The translations under genes and the position numbers were made by a program. The notes below the pieces were generated by a model, which was given only the letters and a program-made list of their open reading frames with translations, was not told the origin of the DNA and did no database searches. From positions 1-64,000 of the forward strand of contig NZ_NADJ01000040.1 of assembly GCF_002196705.1 (NCBI RefSeq): 64,000 bases of DNA, given 5' to 3'. Each line of letters opens with the position of its first letter. Within the stretch, counting starts at the first letter, position 1. Source of the DNA: Desulfosporosinus sp. FKB (GTDB lineage: Bacteria > Bacillota > Desulfitobacteriia > Desulfitobacteriales > Desulfitobacteriaceae). This document shows positions 44,932 to 54,233 of the stretch, piece by piece.

Positions 44932-45592
44932 TCTGAACCGTACTAGCTGCCCGACGGAGCTTTTCTACGGCAAGCTTCGGATCGGCCTGACCAAATACCG
45001 CCGAGCCTGCTACCAAAATATCAGCCCCCGCTCGAGCAGCTAAAGGCGCCGTTTCCAAATTGATCCCGCCATCTACTTCGACCACGCAGGAAGACTGCTT
45101 TTGTTCAATGTGACGATGAAGTACCTGAATTTTGGGAATCACACTATTGATAAATTTTTGGCCTCCGAAGCCCGGATTCACCGTCATTAACAATACCATA
45201 TCTAAATCTTCAAGAATATATTTAAGTCCGTCCAATTGAGTTGCCGGATTAAGGGCAATCCCTGCAGTAAGTCCCAGTTCCTTAATCTGTTGGACTACGC
45301 GATGGACATGACGTGACGCCTCCAGGTGAAAGGTAATGTGATCCGCTCCTGCGGCGGCAAAATCTGCGATAAAACGTTCCGGCTCCTCAATCATCAAATG
45401 AACATCAAAGCGCATTTTGCTATGAGACCTCAGTGCTTTTACCATCGCAGGTCCAAAGGTGAGATTCGGGACAAAATGCCCATCCATAACATCAATATGT
45501 AAAACCTCAGCACCGGCATCCTCAACCAAACGAACCTGTTCCCCCAAACGAGCAAAATCAGCGGATAAAATAGACGGGGCAAGTTGAATCAT
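44924..45592 (-). CDS. rpe: Ribulose-phosphate 3-epimerase
   Basis: Pentose-phosphate epimerase. 222 residues: APSILSADFARLGEQVRLVE, VLHIDVMDGHFVPNLTFGP, MTVNPGFGGQKFINSVIPKI and VEVDGGINLETAPLAARAGA. ATG after AAAGGAGAT. In the Bacillus order prkC-rsgA-rpe-thiN. Confidence 0.97.
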   Translation of the reverse strand: MIQLAPSILSADFARLGEQVRLVEDAGAEVLHIDVMDGHFVPNLTFGPAMVKALRSHSKMRFDVHLMIEEPERFIADFAAAGADHITFHLEASRHVHRVVQQIKELGLTAGIALNPATQLDGLKYILEDLDMVLLMTVNPGFGGQKFINSVIPKIQVLHRHIEQKQSSCVVEVDGGINLETAPLAARAGADILVAGSAVFGQADPKLAVEKLRRAASTVQSE

Positions 45593-45593
45593 T

Positions 45594-46487
45594 TTAATAT
45601 CTCCTTTCGGCAGCGATCACTTCTTGCAAGAAATCCCGATAATGTTCATAGCGAGTTCTGGAAATCTCTCCATTTTCTTGAGCAGTTTTAATCGAACAAT
45701 CGGGTTCTTTATCATGCAAACAACTGCTAAAACGGCATTCATGCCGATATTCTTCAAATTCCGGGAAATAGCCTGCCAAATCCTCCCGTTTCATTTTAGG
45801 CAGGAAAAGGGAGGAAAAACCTGGTGTATCTGCCACTAACCCTCCTGCGCACACCATCAGCTCAACATGACGGGTCGTATGGCGGCCACGCTGGGACTTC
45901 TGACTGATTTCACCGGTTTTCAATTGTTTCCCATCCGATAAAGCGTTAAAAAGGCTTGATTTACCGGCGCCTGAAGGACCGGCCAGGACACTGATCTTCT
46001 CCTCTAAACGGTTTCTTAATTCCGGTATACCTGTACCTGTTTTATTCGATACCTCAAAAACCGTATACCCTACTCGGCGGTATATATCCGAAACAAAGGG
46101 CTGAGGCTTAGAATCGGGGGATAATGTTTCAGCGTTATATTTGTCCAATTTGGTAAAAACGATAATTGGTTCTATTGCCGAATGGGTCACCTGAATTAAT
46201 AAGCGGTCTAAAAGGTTCAGATCAGGTTTTGGCGAAGTCATGGCAAAGACAAGAAGTGCCTGATCGACATTTGCAATGGACGGACGGCTAAGAGAATTAA
46301 GCCGAGGTTCTGCTCCTTCAATTCTCGCCTTATTATCACTTTCAGGTAAAATTCTCACTCGATCACCAGGCAGAAAGTCTTGATCTTTAATGCGAAAACG
46401 ACCGCGCAGAGAACATTCCCATACCCGGTCTTCCGCATAGACATAATAAAATCCACCATAACCTTTAAGTAAAACTCCTTCGATCAT
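45594..46487 (-). CDS. rsgA: Ribosome small subunit-dependent GTPase RsgA
   Basis: Circularly permuted GTPase for 30S maturation. 297 residues: N-terminal OB fold, IVFTKLDKYN (G4), VLAGPSGAGKSSLFNAL (G1), GLVADTPGFSSLFLP (G3) and a C-terminal zinc knuckle with Cys/His (EYRHECRFSSCLHDKEPDC). One base from rpe. Confidence 0.96.
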   Translation of the reverse strand: MIEGVLLKGYGGFYYVYAEDRVWECSLRGRFRIKDQDFLPGDRVRILPESDNKARIEGAEPRLNSLSRPSIANVDQALLVFAMTSPKPDLNLLDRLLIQVTHSAIEPIIVFTKLDKYNAETLSPDSKPQPFVSDIYRRVGYTVFEVSNKTGTGIPELRNRLEEKISVLAGPSGAGKSSLFNALSDGKQLKTGEISQKSQRGRHTTRHVELMVCAGGLVADTPGFSSLFLPKMKREDLAGYFPEFEEYRHECRFSSCLHDKEPDCSIKTAQENGEISRTRYEHYRDFLQEVIAAERRY

Positions 46488-46524
46488 ACAATTTCCTCAC
46501 TGTTACATTTCGGGACTGATCCAG

Positions 46525-48327
46525 CTAGGGATTTGGCCTGAGCCGGATGGTTTCTTTAGGGATAACACTGAAAATCTGAGCCATAAACATTGAGACGTCT
46601 TTATCAATATTCAGCGCCAGAGGCCCCGGACCATGCGATACGACGATGGTAACCTGACTCCCTTGCTGAACCGTTTCTCCCGGGCTAGGCGAGGTACTGA
46701 TGACGACATCCGCAGGAATAGTGGTAGAATCTTGAGTTTGTACCAAGGGAACTAAATTATTCTGCTGAAGAATCGTTTTAGCATCTTCAGACGTTTTATT
46801 AATCACATTGGGCATGTTAATGCTTACAAAAGGAGAGCCATTGCTAATGGTCAATTTAATAGGCCCGCTCTTCGGCCAAGTCGCCGAAGGCAGAGGGTCC
46901 TGCTGGATAACATAATCTTTGGGAACGGTTGAATTTGGCTGGGTTTGAAAGGTAATCTTGCCCGTAAATCCAGCGTTTTGAATCATATTAACGGCATCCG
47001 CTTTCGACATTGGCGCACTGGTTACATCCGGAAATGTACCGCTGTCCGGTCCTTTACTCACAACGACTTGAATTTCCCGGCCGACTTTAACCATTGTATC
47101 TGCTTTCGGGTTCTGTTCAATGATCAGATCTTTGTCAACTTTATCGCTGAACCCATACGTTACCTCTGGGTTGAGTTTCAATCCTGCTGATTTAAGATAG
47201 TCCCCAGCCACCGGCAGAGTCTTACCAGTCACATCAGGAACTTTCGTCGTACCGACCAGGAGGTAATTTCTTAACATTATCCCGCCCACCAAAAGAAGCA
47301 ATACGACAGCAATTCCTGAGATCCACAGCCAACGTTTTTTCTTGGCTCTAGTTAAAAAACCACTCATATGCTTTTCCGGTTCTTGTTCTTGTTCTGGTTC
47401 TTGCTCACGCACACTAATCGGTGCTAAAATCTTGCTCATACCTTGATGAGTCCGGGTTGCTTCCAGATCGTCAACAGGAATTACTTCAGGCCGATTGATT
47501 GGACGGCCGGCAAGAAGATGGTTCAAGTCCTCCAAAAGCTCTTTAGCAGAAGCATACCGTTGTTCAGGTGACTTAGCAATAGCCCTCATAATCACGCCCT
47601 CGAATTCTTTCTCAACTCGAGGATTAAGCTTACTCGGCAGCGTTGGCTGTTCCTGAAGATGCTTAAGAGCGATAGCAATGGGAGTTTCACCATCATAGGG
47701 TACCTGACCAGTAACCAATTCATACAGAATAATCCCCAACGAATAAATATCCGATTGCTCATTGCTCTGCAGGCCTTTAGCCTGTTCCGGTGATAAATAG
47801 TGAACGGAACCGATAATGTCCCCTGTATGCGTTACCGTTGCCGATGATACTGCTCGGGCGATACCGAAATCCGTAACTTTAGCGCGTCCATCCTCAGTTA
47901 CTAAAATATTATGGGGTTTTATATCTCTGTGAATAATATGGTGTTCATGGGCATTTTGAACGGCACTAGAAATTTGGCGGGCAAGGTTAATCGCCTGATC
48001 TGTGGTCAAGGGAGCATAATCTCGAATAATTTCTTTGAGATTCCGCCCTTCTACGTATTCCATAACGATATATTCAGTATCCCCTTCTTTGCCCACATCA
48101 TAAACAGAGACAATATTTGGATGAGACAAACTGGCGACAGCCTGGGCTTCCCTTCGAAAACGGCGAATAAAGTCTTCATCAGTAGCAAATTGTTCGCGAA
48201 GAACTTTGATCGTTACGACACGATTAAGCAGCTGATCTTTAGCTTTATAAACAATCGCCATCCCACCGGCACCAATACGCTCTAAAACTTCATAACGTCC
48301 TCCGAAGATTTTACTCACTATGTTCAC
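46525..48327 (-). CDS. prkC: PASTA-domain Ser/Thr protein kinase (PrkC)
   Basis: Membrane kinase sensing peptidoglycan/muropeptides, linked to growth and spore germination in Bacillus. 600 residues: kinase domain 1-270 (IGAGGMAIVYKAKD, HRDIKPHNILVTEDG, DFGIARAVSS), juxtamembrane linker, one helix near 333-353 (WLWISGIAVVLLLLVGGIML), then three extracellular PASTA repeats and a tail of about 35 residues. GTG 48327 follows the preceding stop directly; GTG 48318 is an alternative. PP2C phosphatase and FHA genes are upstream in the same operon. Confidence 0.95.
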   Translation of the reverse strand: MNIVSKIFGGRYEVLERIGAGGMAIVYKAKDQLLNRVVTIKVLREQFATDEDFIRRFRREAQAVASLSHPNIVSVYDVGKEGDTEYIVMEYVEGRNLKEIIRDYAPLTTDQAINLARQISSAVQNAHEHHIIHRDIKPHNILVTEDGRAKVTDFGIARAVSSATVTHTGDIIGSVHYLSPEQAKGLQSNEQSDIYSLGIILYELVTGQVPYDGETPIAIALKHLQEQPTLPSKLNPRVEKEFEGVIMRAIAKSPEQRYASAKELLEDLNHLLAGRPINRPEVIPVDDLEATRTHQGMSKILAPISVREQEPEQEQEPEKHMSGFLTRAKKKRWLWISGIAVVLLLLVGGIMLRNYLLVGTTKVPDVTGKTLPVAGDYLKSAGLKLNPEVTYGFSDKVDKDLIIEQNPKADTMVKVGREIQVVVSKGPDSGTFPDVTSAPMSKADAVNMIQNAGFTGKITFQTQPNSTVPKDYVIQQDPLPSATWPKSGPIKLTISNGSPFVSINMPNVINKTSEDAKTILQQNNLVPLVQTQDSTTIPADVVISTSPSPGETVQQGSQVTIVVSHGPGPLALNIDKDVSMFMAQIFSVIPKETIRLRPNP

Positions 48328-49731
48328 CTACTTTCTGGCTAATGCTTCTTCAATAATTTGGCGCGCAATGGGAGCAGCTGCCCCTCCTCCAGTTCCGCCA
48401 TGTTCTACAAAAACAGCCACCGCAATGCGTGGAGCCTCCGCAGGCGCAAAAGCGATATACCAAGCATGGGTAGGTTCATTGCCTCCCGGCTCCGCGGAAC
48501 CGGTCTTTGCCGCAACCTGGACGTCCGGCAAAGCTCCGGGAGAAGCAGTTCCATCAGTCACAGCAGTCACCATGGCACTTGTAATTTTATCTGCTTCATC
48601 TTTAGAAAGTGCAGTTAGCCAAGGCTGAGGCTCTTGTTCATATTGTACGGATTGCGAAGGATCAAGAACTCGTTCCACAATGTGGGGAGTCATTATAACC
48701 CCATGATTTGCAATACCGGCGGTAATCAGAGCCATTTGAAAGGGGGAAACTAAGACCTCACCCTGTCCAAAGCAGCTTGCAGCAAGAAGATTCGTTGACA
48801 GAGTTTCCGGAACCTTAGGAGAATTAGTGATCTGACTCACTGGAACATTTAGTTCAAATGGGATCTTTTGTCCAAAGCCAAATCCTTTAACCGCAGACAG
48901 AAAACTTTTATCTCCTGCCTGAACCCCAAAGGTCGCAAAATACGTATTACAGGAATCGGCTAAGGCCATGTTATAGTTAACCCAACCATGAGCCTCTTGG
49001 TTTTGTTCCGGAATAACTTGTCCGTTGATAACCGTTGAGCCTTTACAATCATATAGATTCGTGGTGTTTATGCCGCTTCTGAATAGGCTGGCGGAGGTTA
49101 CTACCTTCATCGTTGACCCCGGAGGATAGAGGGAAAAAGCACGATTATCTAAAGGTTTTTCCTGAGTTTGCTTAATAATATCTTTCCAGTGATCGTCCAA
49201 ATTTGTCGGGTTGTATCCCGGCTGACTCACTAAGGCAAGTACTTCTCCGGTTTTAGGGTCAATAGCAACAGCCGCGCCCATCTTTCCTTTGAGGGCGTTA
49301 TAAGCCACACTTTGCAAATGGGAATCTAACGTCAGCACCACATCATCTCCTTGACGCGGCAAAGAAAATAACTGCTGAATCGTTTGGGTAGCTGTAGCAT
49401 TTTTAACACCCATGAGCCAATTCGCTAAACTTCCTTCAAGCCCTGCTGCGCCAAGCCGAACAGTAGAGTAACCAAGAGTAGGCTCATACATTTCTCCATT
49501 GGGATAGACGCGAACCTTCTTCCCGTTGATTGTTTGAGTTTGTGCTATTATTTCGCCGTTACGGTCAAAAATTCCTCCACGGGTCACTCGGCTTTCCAGG
49601 AGAATTAAGCGTCGATTCGCGGAATTATTCAAGAGAGTATCGGATTGAACCACTTGCCAATAAACAAGTCCCAGACTTAAAACAAAGAAGCTAAAGGCCA
49701 TTCCTAATGCTACACGACGTACCCCTCGCAT
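48328..49731 (-). CDS. Penicillin-binding protein (transpeptidase, PbpA/PBP2-like)
   Basis: Class-B-type PBP: 467 residues, one N-terminal helix (VALGMAFSFFVLSLGLVYWQ), a short dimerisation region and a transpeptidase domain with YPPGSTMKVVTSASL (SxxK), ADSCNTYFATFG (SxN) and AAKTGSAEPGG (KTG). Small size and pairing with the SEDS gene match the PbpA of actinobacterial pknB clusters. The ATG overlaps the SEDS stop (TAATG). Confidence 0.93.
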   Translation of the reverse strand: MRGVRRVALGMAFSFFVLSLGLVYWQVVQSDTLLNNSANRRLILLESRVTRGGIFDRNGEIIAQTQTINGKKVRVYPNGEMYEPTLGYSTVRLGAAGLEGSLANWLMGVKNATATQTIQQLFSLPRQGDDVVLTLDSHLQSVAYNALKGKMGAAVAIDPKTGEVLALVSQPGYNPTNLDDHWKDIIKQTQEKPLDNRAFSLYPPGSTMKVVTSASLFRSGINTTNLYDCKGSTVINGQVIPEQNQEAHGWVNYNMALADSCNTYFATFGVQAGDKSFLSAVKGFGFGQKIPFELNVPVSQITNSPKVPETLSTNLLAASCFGQGEVLVSPFQMALITAGIANHGVIMTPHIVERVLDPSQSVQYEQEPQPWLTALSKDEADKITSAMVTAVTDGTASPGALPDVQVAAKTGSAEPGGNEPTHAWYIAFAPAEAPRIAVAVFVEHGGTGGGAAAPIARQIIEEALARK

Positions 49732-51014
49732 TATGTTGCATACTCCCTTCCTCTTGTCTTATTACGCTTAGCTCCCACCGCAGTAGCATTGGAAATATTC
49801 AACAATACACCCAAAAGAATAAAATGAACGAGTATAGAACTTCCTCCATAGCTGACCCAAGGCAGCGGGATACCTGTCAGAGGAAGTAATTTTGTCACCC
49901 CGGCAAGAATAATTAAGGTCTCTGTTCCCAGAAGAATTCCAATTCCGGCAGCCAGAATCTGGCCAAAGCGGTCTTTGGCTCTCAAACTAATTGAAAACGC
50001 CCTCATGACCACGATAAGAAAAAGAGCCAGAACAGCCATCGCCCCCGCAAACCCCAGTTCCTCCGCTATGACGGAAAAAATAAAGTCAGTACTTGAGGCC
50101 GGCACCATAGAAGCCCCAATTCCATTGCCTAGTCCAGTTCCCAGGATCTTCCCTCCACTAATGGCAAACAGGGATTGAGCGATCTGATATCCCATACCCG
50201 TTGGATCTTGCCAAGGGTTTAGCCAAACCAACACCCTAACGCGAACGTGTCTAAAAAGTAAATATCCTGCACTTCCCACCAATAGAAAAATAGGCAGAGA
50301 AATTCCTAAATACAGCGCACGTTCCGTTACTACGTAAATCATAAGGACAAATAAAGCGTAAAACACCAGCGCCGTTCCGAGGCTTTTTTGCGCCCCTAAA
50401 AGTCCAAGGGAAAAAACAGCCATAATTAGAAAGGGGCCTAAAGTTCGCCAATCCGGCAAGGAGAACTTTCCTACTTGGACAGTTCCAACCCGCAGCAACT
50501 CTTCATTTTCTTCCAGATATGTTGCCATAAACAAGAGTAAGGCAAGTTTTACGAATTCCTCAGGTTCGACACCAATTCCTCCGATTCTTAGCCAACTCGT
50601 TGCGCCACCGGCGGCAAACCCAAAAACTAGTGTTACAAACAGCAAACTGACAGCAAGCAATCCCCATAGATAGCGAAACTTGCCTAAGTGTCGATAATCC
50701 CTAACGGCAAATAAAATCGCGTAGAAAATCAGCTGTCCAATATTGGCCCACCAAAACTGGTGCAAAGCTTCATTAGGACTAATGCGTACCAAAAATACCA
50801 GTCCTAAGGCCAGAATTGCCTGAACAACCGGAAGGACATAAGGATCTCCTTGGTAATGAAGAATTTCTTCCGCAAAACTTCCCATGAGAATAAGGGCAGT
50901 AAATATTAAAGCCTGCCAGAGAAGTTGATCCTTATTGCCTCCCCATTTTAGCAGAACCAGCCCCAACCACATCATTCCTATAATTATAAAGCGAGAAACG
51001 AAACGATAAAGCAT
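49731..51014 (-). CDS. SEDS-family glycosyltransferase (FtsW/RodA/SpoVE)
   Basis: Polytopic peptidoglycan polymerase working with a class B PBP. 427 residues, about ten helices; motifs FGFAAGGATSWLRIGGIGVE with PEEFVKLALLL, GMGYQIAQSLFAISGGKILG, DFIFSVIAEELGFAGA and LTGIPLPWVSYGGSSILVHF. Whether it serves division, elongation or sporulation cannot be read from sequence. Confidence 0.95.
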   Translation of the reverse strand: MLYRFVSRFIIIGMMWLGLVLLKWGGNKDQLLWQALIFTALILMGSFAEEILHYQGDPYVLPVVQAILALGLVFLVRISPNEALHQFWWANIGQLIFYAILFAVRDYRHLGKFRYLWGLLAVSLLFVTLVFGFAAGGATSWLRIGGIGVEPEEFVKLALLLFMATYLEENEELLRVGTVQVGKFSLPDWRTLGPFLIMAVFSLGLLGAQKSLGTALVFYALFVLMIYVVTERALYLGISLPIFLLVGSAGYLLFRHVRVRVLVWLNPWQDPTGMGYQIAQSLFAISGGKILGTGLGNGIGASMVPASSTDFIFSVIAEELGFAGAMAVLALFLIVVMRAFSISLRAKDRFGQILAAGIGILLGTETLIILAGVTKLLPLTGIPLPWVSYGGSSILVHFILLGVLLNISNATAVGAKRNKTRGREYAT

Positions 51015-51018
51015 CTTC

Positions 51019-51738
51019 TTACTCCATAATACAGCACAAAGCTGTGAAATTATCCGGTGCGCCGCGTTCTAAAATAAGCTGCCGCAATCTCTCCAAGCGT
51101 TCTTCCCAAGTACCTGACTCAGAAAATTCAGCCGCTAATTCCTGATCGCTGATCATATTGGAAAAACCATCTGTACACAACAGAAACACGTCCTCGGACC
51201 GCAGAGATATAGTCTGACAATCAACTTCAATTTCCTGATCCGCACCGACCGCCCGCATTAAAACGTGACGTTGAGGATGTTTCTCCGCTTCTTCCAAAGA
51301 GATTTGGCCTAAACGTACAAGCTCACCCACTAAGGAATGATCTTTCGTCAAAGGTGTCAGCTCTTCTTGCCGCCACAAATATGCCCGGCTGTCTCCCGCA
51401 TGGGCAATCAAAGCCCTTGTGTCACGAATGAGCAACGCCGTAAGAGTCGTACCCATTCCAGCATTTTGGGGCTCTGTTGTCGACGATTCGTAAACAACCC
51501 GATTAGCCTGTGTAAAGGATTCCACAAGCCATCCTTCCAAATCTTGATCACTCAGCCCCTTTAGCTGAGGGGCAAGTTTTTCTAATTCCCCTAAAGCTGT
51601 TGATGAAGCAACTTCTCCAGCCCGATGCCCTCCCATTCCGTCGGCCACAGCAAAGATTCCGTGATCATGTAATACTAAAAAGGAATCCTCATTATTTTTC
51701 CGGATACACCCTTTTTCACTAAAGCTTAGCACTCTCAT
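51019..51738 (-). CDS. PP2C-type Ser/Thr protein phosphatase (Stp/PrpC)
   Basis: Metal-dependent phosphatase counteracting PrkC. 239 residues from ATG 51738 (GAGGTGG upstream): KGCIRKNNEDSFLVLHDHG, VADGMGGHRAGEVAS, IAHAGDSRAYLWRQ, LLCTDGFSNMISDQE and GAPDNFTALCC hold the metal aspartates. Its start overlaps the upstream FHA gene by 20 bases. Confidence 0.95.
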   Translation of the reverse strand: MRVLSFSEKGCIRKNNEDSFLVLHDHGIFAVADGMGGHRAGEVASSTALGELEKLAPQLKGLSDQDLEGWLVESFTQANRVVYESSTTEPQNAGMGTTLTALLIRDTRALIAHAGDSRAYLWRQEELTPLTKDHSLVGELVRLGQISLEEAEKHPQRHVLMRAVGADQEIEVDCQTISLRSEDVFLLCTDGFSNMISDQELAAEFSESGTWEERLERLRQLILERGAPDNFTALCCIME

Positions 51739-52168
51739 TTTGCCACCTCGAGTATTGGAATGTGATACTTCCAATTTTCACATAATCTCCAGCAACTAAT
51801 TGGACCGGAGAATGAATTTGTTCTCCATTAACCCAAGTACCATTCGTACTTCCCAGGTCTTCGACAAAGGTTTTTCCTTTTTGGCAGCGAAAAGCGGCAT
51901 GATCGACAGAAGCAAAATGATCCGGTAAAACGATATCATTATGTTTGCCCCGTCCCAGACGCAAGCCCTTCCCATCAACTTTAAAAACTTGGCCTCTGGG
52001 AAGAGTGTCCGTACCTGTCAAAACCTCTAGTCGTCCATAGTCCTGATTCGAACGCTGAAACATCCCTTTCAGCTGCAGGTCAGCTAATAGCGCCGTAAAA
52101 ATCCTAAAGATAAAAAGATAAATCAAGGCGACAAAAACCAGTCGTCCGATCACTGTAACAACTTCCAT
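51719..52168 (-). CDS. Membrane-anchored FHA-domain protein (FhaB-like)
   Basis: 149 residues: one N-terminal helix (VVTVIGRLVFVALIYLFIFR), linker, then a C-terminal FHA domain with LRLGRGKHNDIVLPDHFASV and FVEDLGSTNGTWVNGEQI (phosphothreonine-binding Arg, Ser, Asn). Layout equals mycobacterial FhaB (FipA-binding). ATG 52168 follows GGAGGG. Likely reads PrkC phosphorylation at the membrane. Confidence 0.88.
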   Translation of the reverse strand: MEVVTVIGRLVFVALIYLFIFRIFTALLADLQLKGMFQRSNQDYGRLEVLTGTDTLPRGQVFKVDGKGLRLGRGKHNDIVLPDHFASVDHAAFRCQKGKTFVEDLGSTNGTWVNGEQIHSPVQLVAGDYVKIGSITFQYSRWQNESAKL

Positions 52169-52218
52169 ACAACCCTCCAAATACAATATCAGAGAGCAGC
52201 TGTGACAACTCTCTAAAA

Positions 52219-53019
52219 TTACGGCAAGGGTACTTTTTGAATCACGAGAACACTAAGGCCGATCTGGATTCGATCACCCGGAGCCACCGTCTGATGCGTG
52301 ATTCTTTGACCATTGACAAAGGAACCATTGGTGCTCCCCAAATCATCAAGCCACCAGCCGTTTTCCCCTGAAGTAATCTTTAAATGTCGTCTTGAAACCT
52401 CGGGATCCTGGAGCACAAGATCACACTGCCCGTGTCGTCCAATATAGATATCATGATCCGGCAATTTAAAGGATTGTCCCTTATTCGGTCCTTCTATAAT
52501 TTCGAGAAAGTAATCCGAAATCCTTCCCGCACTGTCCTCTGCACTTAAGTTTGTCATGACACTTTCCCGGAAGATCGTTGTATTTTCACGCCAATTCGAT
52601 TCTTTGGGAAAGTCCTTTTCTTTTTCCTCTTCATCTCCCCATTCAACGTCAATAGAATCGTCAAAATCGACCTCAACAATCATTTCCCTGGGATTGACAG
52701 TGTCATCAGAATGCAGCTCAATCGCTGGTTTCGATAAGAACGTATACCCCTCACGCTTAGCCTCGGCATATAAATACTTGGACAACTCGATCAGAAAAAC
52801 CTCTCCAAAACTAGCTAAGGGACCCCAATCACTGGAATGAAGGTAAACCCGGTATATATTCGGTACATATACTTGAGAAATACTAATTTGTTTATTCCTA
52901 AACATCGCTTTCACCAGTTCTTTAGCCAGTTCAACTGGTTGGAGCCGAGCTCCTCCTTTCTTAAAAGCACCGGTAAAAAGGAACTCAGCCATTCCTTCAA
53001 ATCGAGTCAATAGGCTCAT
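52219..53019 (-). CDS. FHA-domain protein with DUF3662 N-terminus (FhaA-like)
   Basis: 266 residues from ATG 53019 (GGAGGGAGGG upstream), overlapping rlmN by 23 bases. The N-terminal DUF3662 domain (LTRFEGMAEFLFTGAFKKGG to about 110) is followed by an acidic linker (DVEWGDEEEKEKDFPKE) and a C-terminal FHA domain with IYIGRHGQCDLVLQDPEVSR and LDDLGSTNGSFVNGQRI. Same layout as FhaA of actinobacteria, which binds the kinase substrate MviN. The longer frame to 53112 is rejected. Confidence 0.9.
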   Translation of the reverse strand: MSLLTRFEGMAEFLFTGAFKKGGARLQPVELAKELVKAMFRNKQISISQVYVPNIYRVYLHSSDWGPLASFGEVFLIELSKYLYAEAKREGYTFLSKPAIELHSDDTVNPREMIVEVDFDDSIDVEWGDEEEKEKDFPKESNWRENTTIFRESVMTNLSAEDSAGRISDYFLEIIEGPNKGQSFKLPDHDIYIGRHGQCDLVLQDPEVSRRHLKITSGENGWWLDDLGSTNGSFVNGQRITHQTVAPGDRIQIGLSVLVIQKVPLP

Positions 53020-54079
53020 GGTTACCCTCCCTCCACTGTCGTCGAAGTTGACCACAGGCTGCGTTAATGTCCGACCCCCGTTCTTCACGCAGGGAGACAG
53101 AAATTCCGCCAACTTCTAAATGATGAGCAAATTTCTTCAGTTTTTCAAGGTCAGGACGTTTTAAGCCTGTTCCTGCTACCGGATTAACCGGAATCAAATT
53201 CACATGCCCTAATTGGTCTTTTAATAAACGGGCTAAAGCTTCTGCTTCACCAAGATTGGCATTGTCATCCGTCAAGGCTACCTCAAAGGTAATTCTTCTG
53301 CGCGTAATTTTTGCATATTCCTTGCATGCCTCCATAAGCTGAGCTAAAGGATAGCGGCGATTCATTGGAACTAAACGGCTTCTTGCCGGATCATTAGACG
53401 CATGAAGGGAAATGGCCAAACCCACCTGAGGATTGTCCTTCGCCAATTGAATGATTCGAGGCACTACTCCACTTGTCGAAATTGTCATGCGCCGCATGCC
53501 AATATTTAGCCCCCGTTCCTGATTCATAAGCATGATTGCTGAAAGCACTTGCTCATAATTTAACAGAGGTTCCCCCATTCCCATAAAGACAACATTCGTA
53601 ACCTGAAAGTCCGGGTCTTCCTGACGAATAAAATGCGTTATATCCAGAATCTGACCCACTATCTCTCCAATGGTGAGATCTCTGCGGAAACCCTCCATGC
53701 CCGTTGCGCAAAAGGCGCAGCCTACTGCGCAGCCAACCTGAGTGGAAACACAAACGGTATGGCGATCCCTTGTCAGCTCACGAGCATACTCCATTAAAAC
53801 GCATTCGATCATTTCCCCGTCTTGAAGACGAAATAAATATTTTCGGGTACCATCAATGGACCTGCGCTCTTTCACGAGTTCCGGCGGATAAAAACTCAAA
53901 CGCGATGATAGTAACGCAAGATCTTTCGCACCAATATTTTTGATTTCGTCCCAAGAACGCACCGCTTTTTGTTGTACCCATTGAAATAACTGCGCTGCTC
54001 GAAAACGCTTCAAACCAAGCTCTCCGCAAACTGTCTGCAGCGTTTCTTCAGTGCAGCTTCGCAGATCGTACATTTCCAT
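52997..54079 (-). CDS. rlmN: Dual-specificity rRNA/tRNA adenine-C2 methyltransferase RlmN
   Basis: Radical-SAM methyltransferase for A2503 of 23S rRNA and A37 of some tRNAs. 360 residues: cluster motif VGCAVGCAFCATGMEGFRR, VVFMGMGEPLLNYEQV, RRMTISTSGVVPRI, and C-terminal SDINAACGQLR with the catalytic Cys. Follows rsmB as in Bacillus. Confidence 0.97.
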   Translation of the reverse strand: MEMYDLRSCTEETLQTVCGELGLKRFRAAQLFQWVQQKAVRSWDEIKNIGAKDLALLSSRLSFYPPELVKERRSIDGTRKYLFRLQDGEMIECVLMEYARELTRDRHTVCVSTQVGCAVGCAFCATGMEGFRRDLTIGEIVGQILDITHFIRQEDPDFQVTNVVFMGMGEPLLNYEQVLSAIMLMNQERGLNIGMRRMTISTSGVVPRIIQLAKDNPQVGLAISLHASNDPARSRLVPMNRRYPLAQLMEACKEYAKITRRRITFEVALTDDNANLGEAEALARLLKDQLGHVNLIPVNPVAGTGLKRPDLEKLKKFAHHLEVGGISVSLREERGSDINAACGQLRRQWREGNHEPIDSI

Positions 54080-54233
54080 AGTTATTATTATTCACCCAAT
54101 TCGTTCCAGTTAAACTTCTCTTCAAAGAAAACTTATTTTACTAAAGATATTTAACGTTTGACCATTACTCTTTTATCACTATGTGTCCTGCAAAAGAAAT
54201 ACCACTATTATTTTGTTCACTTCCAGTTTATCT

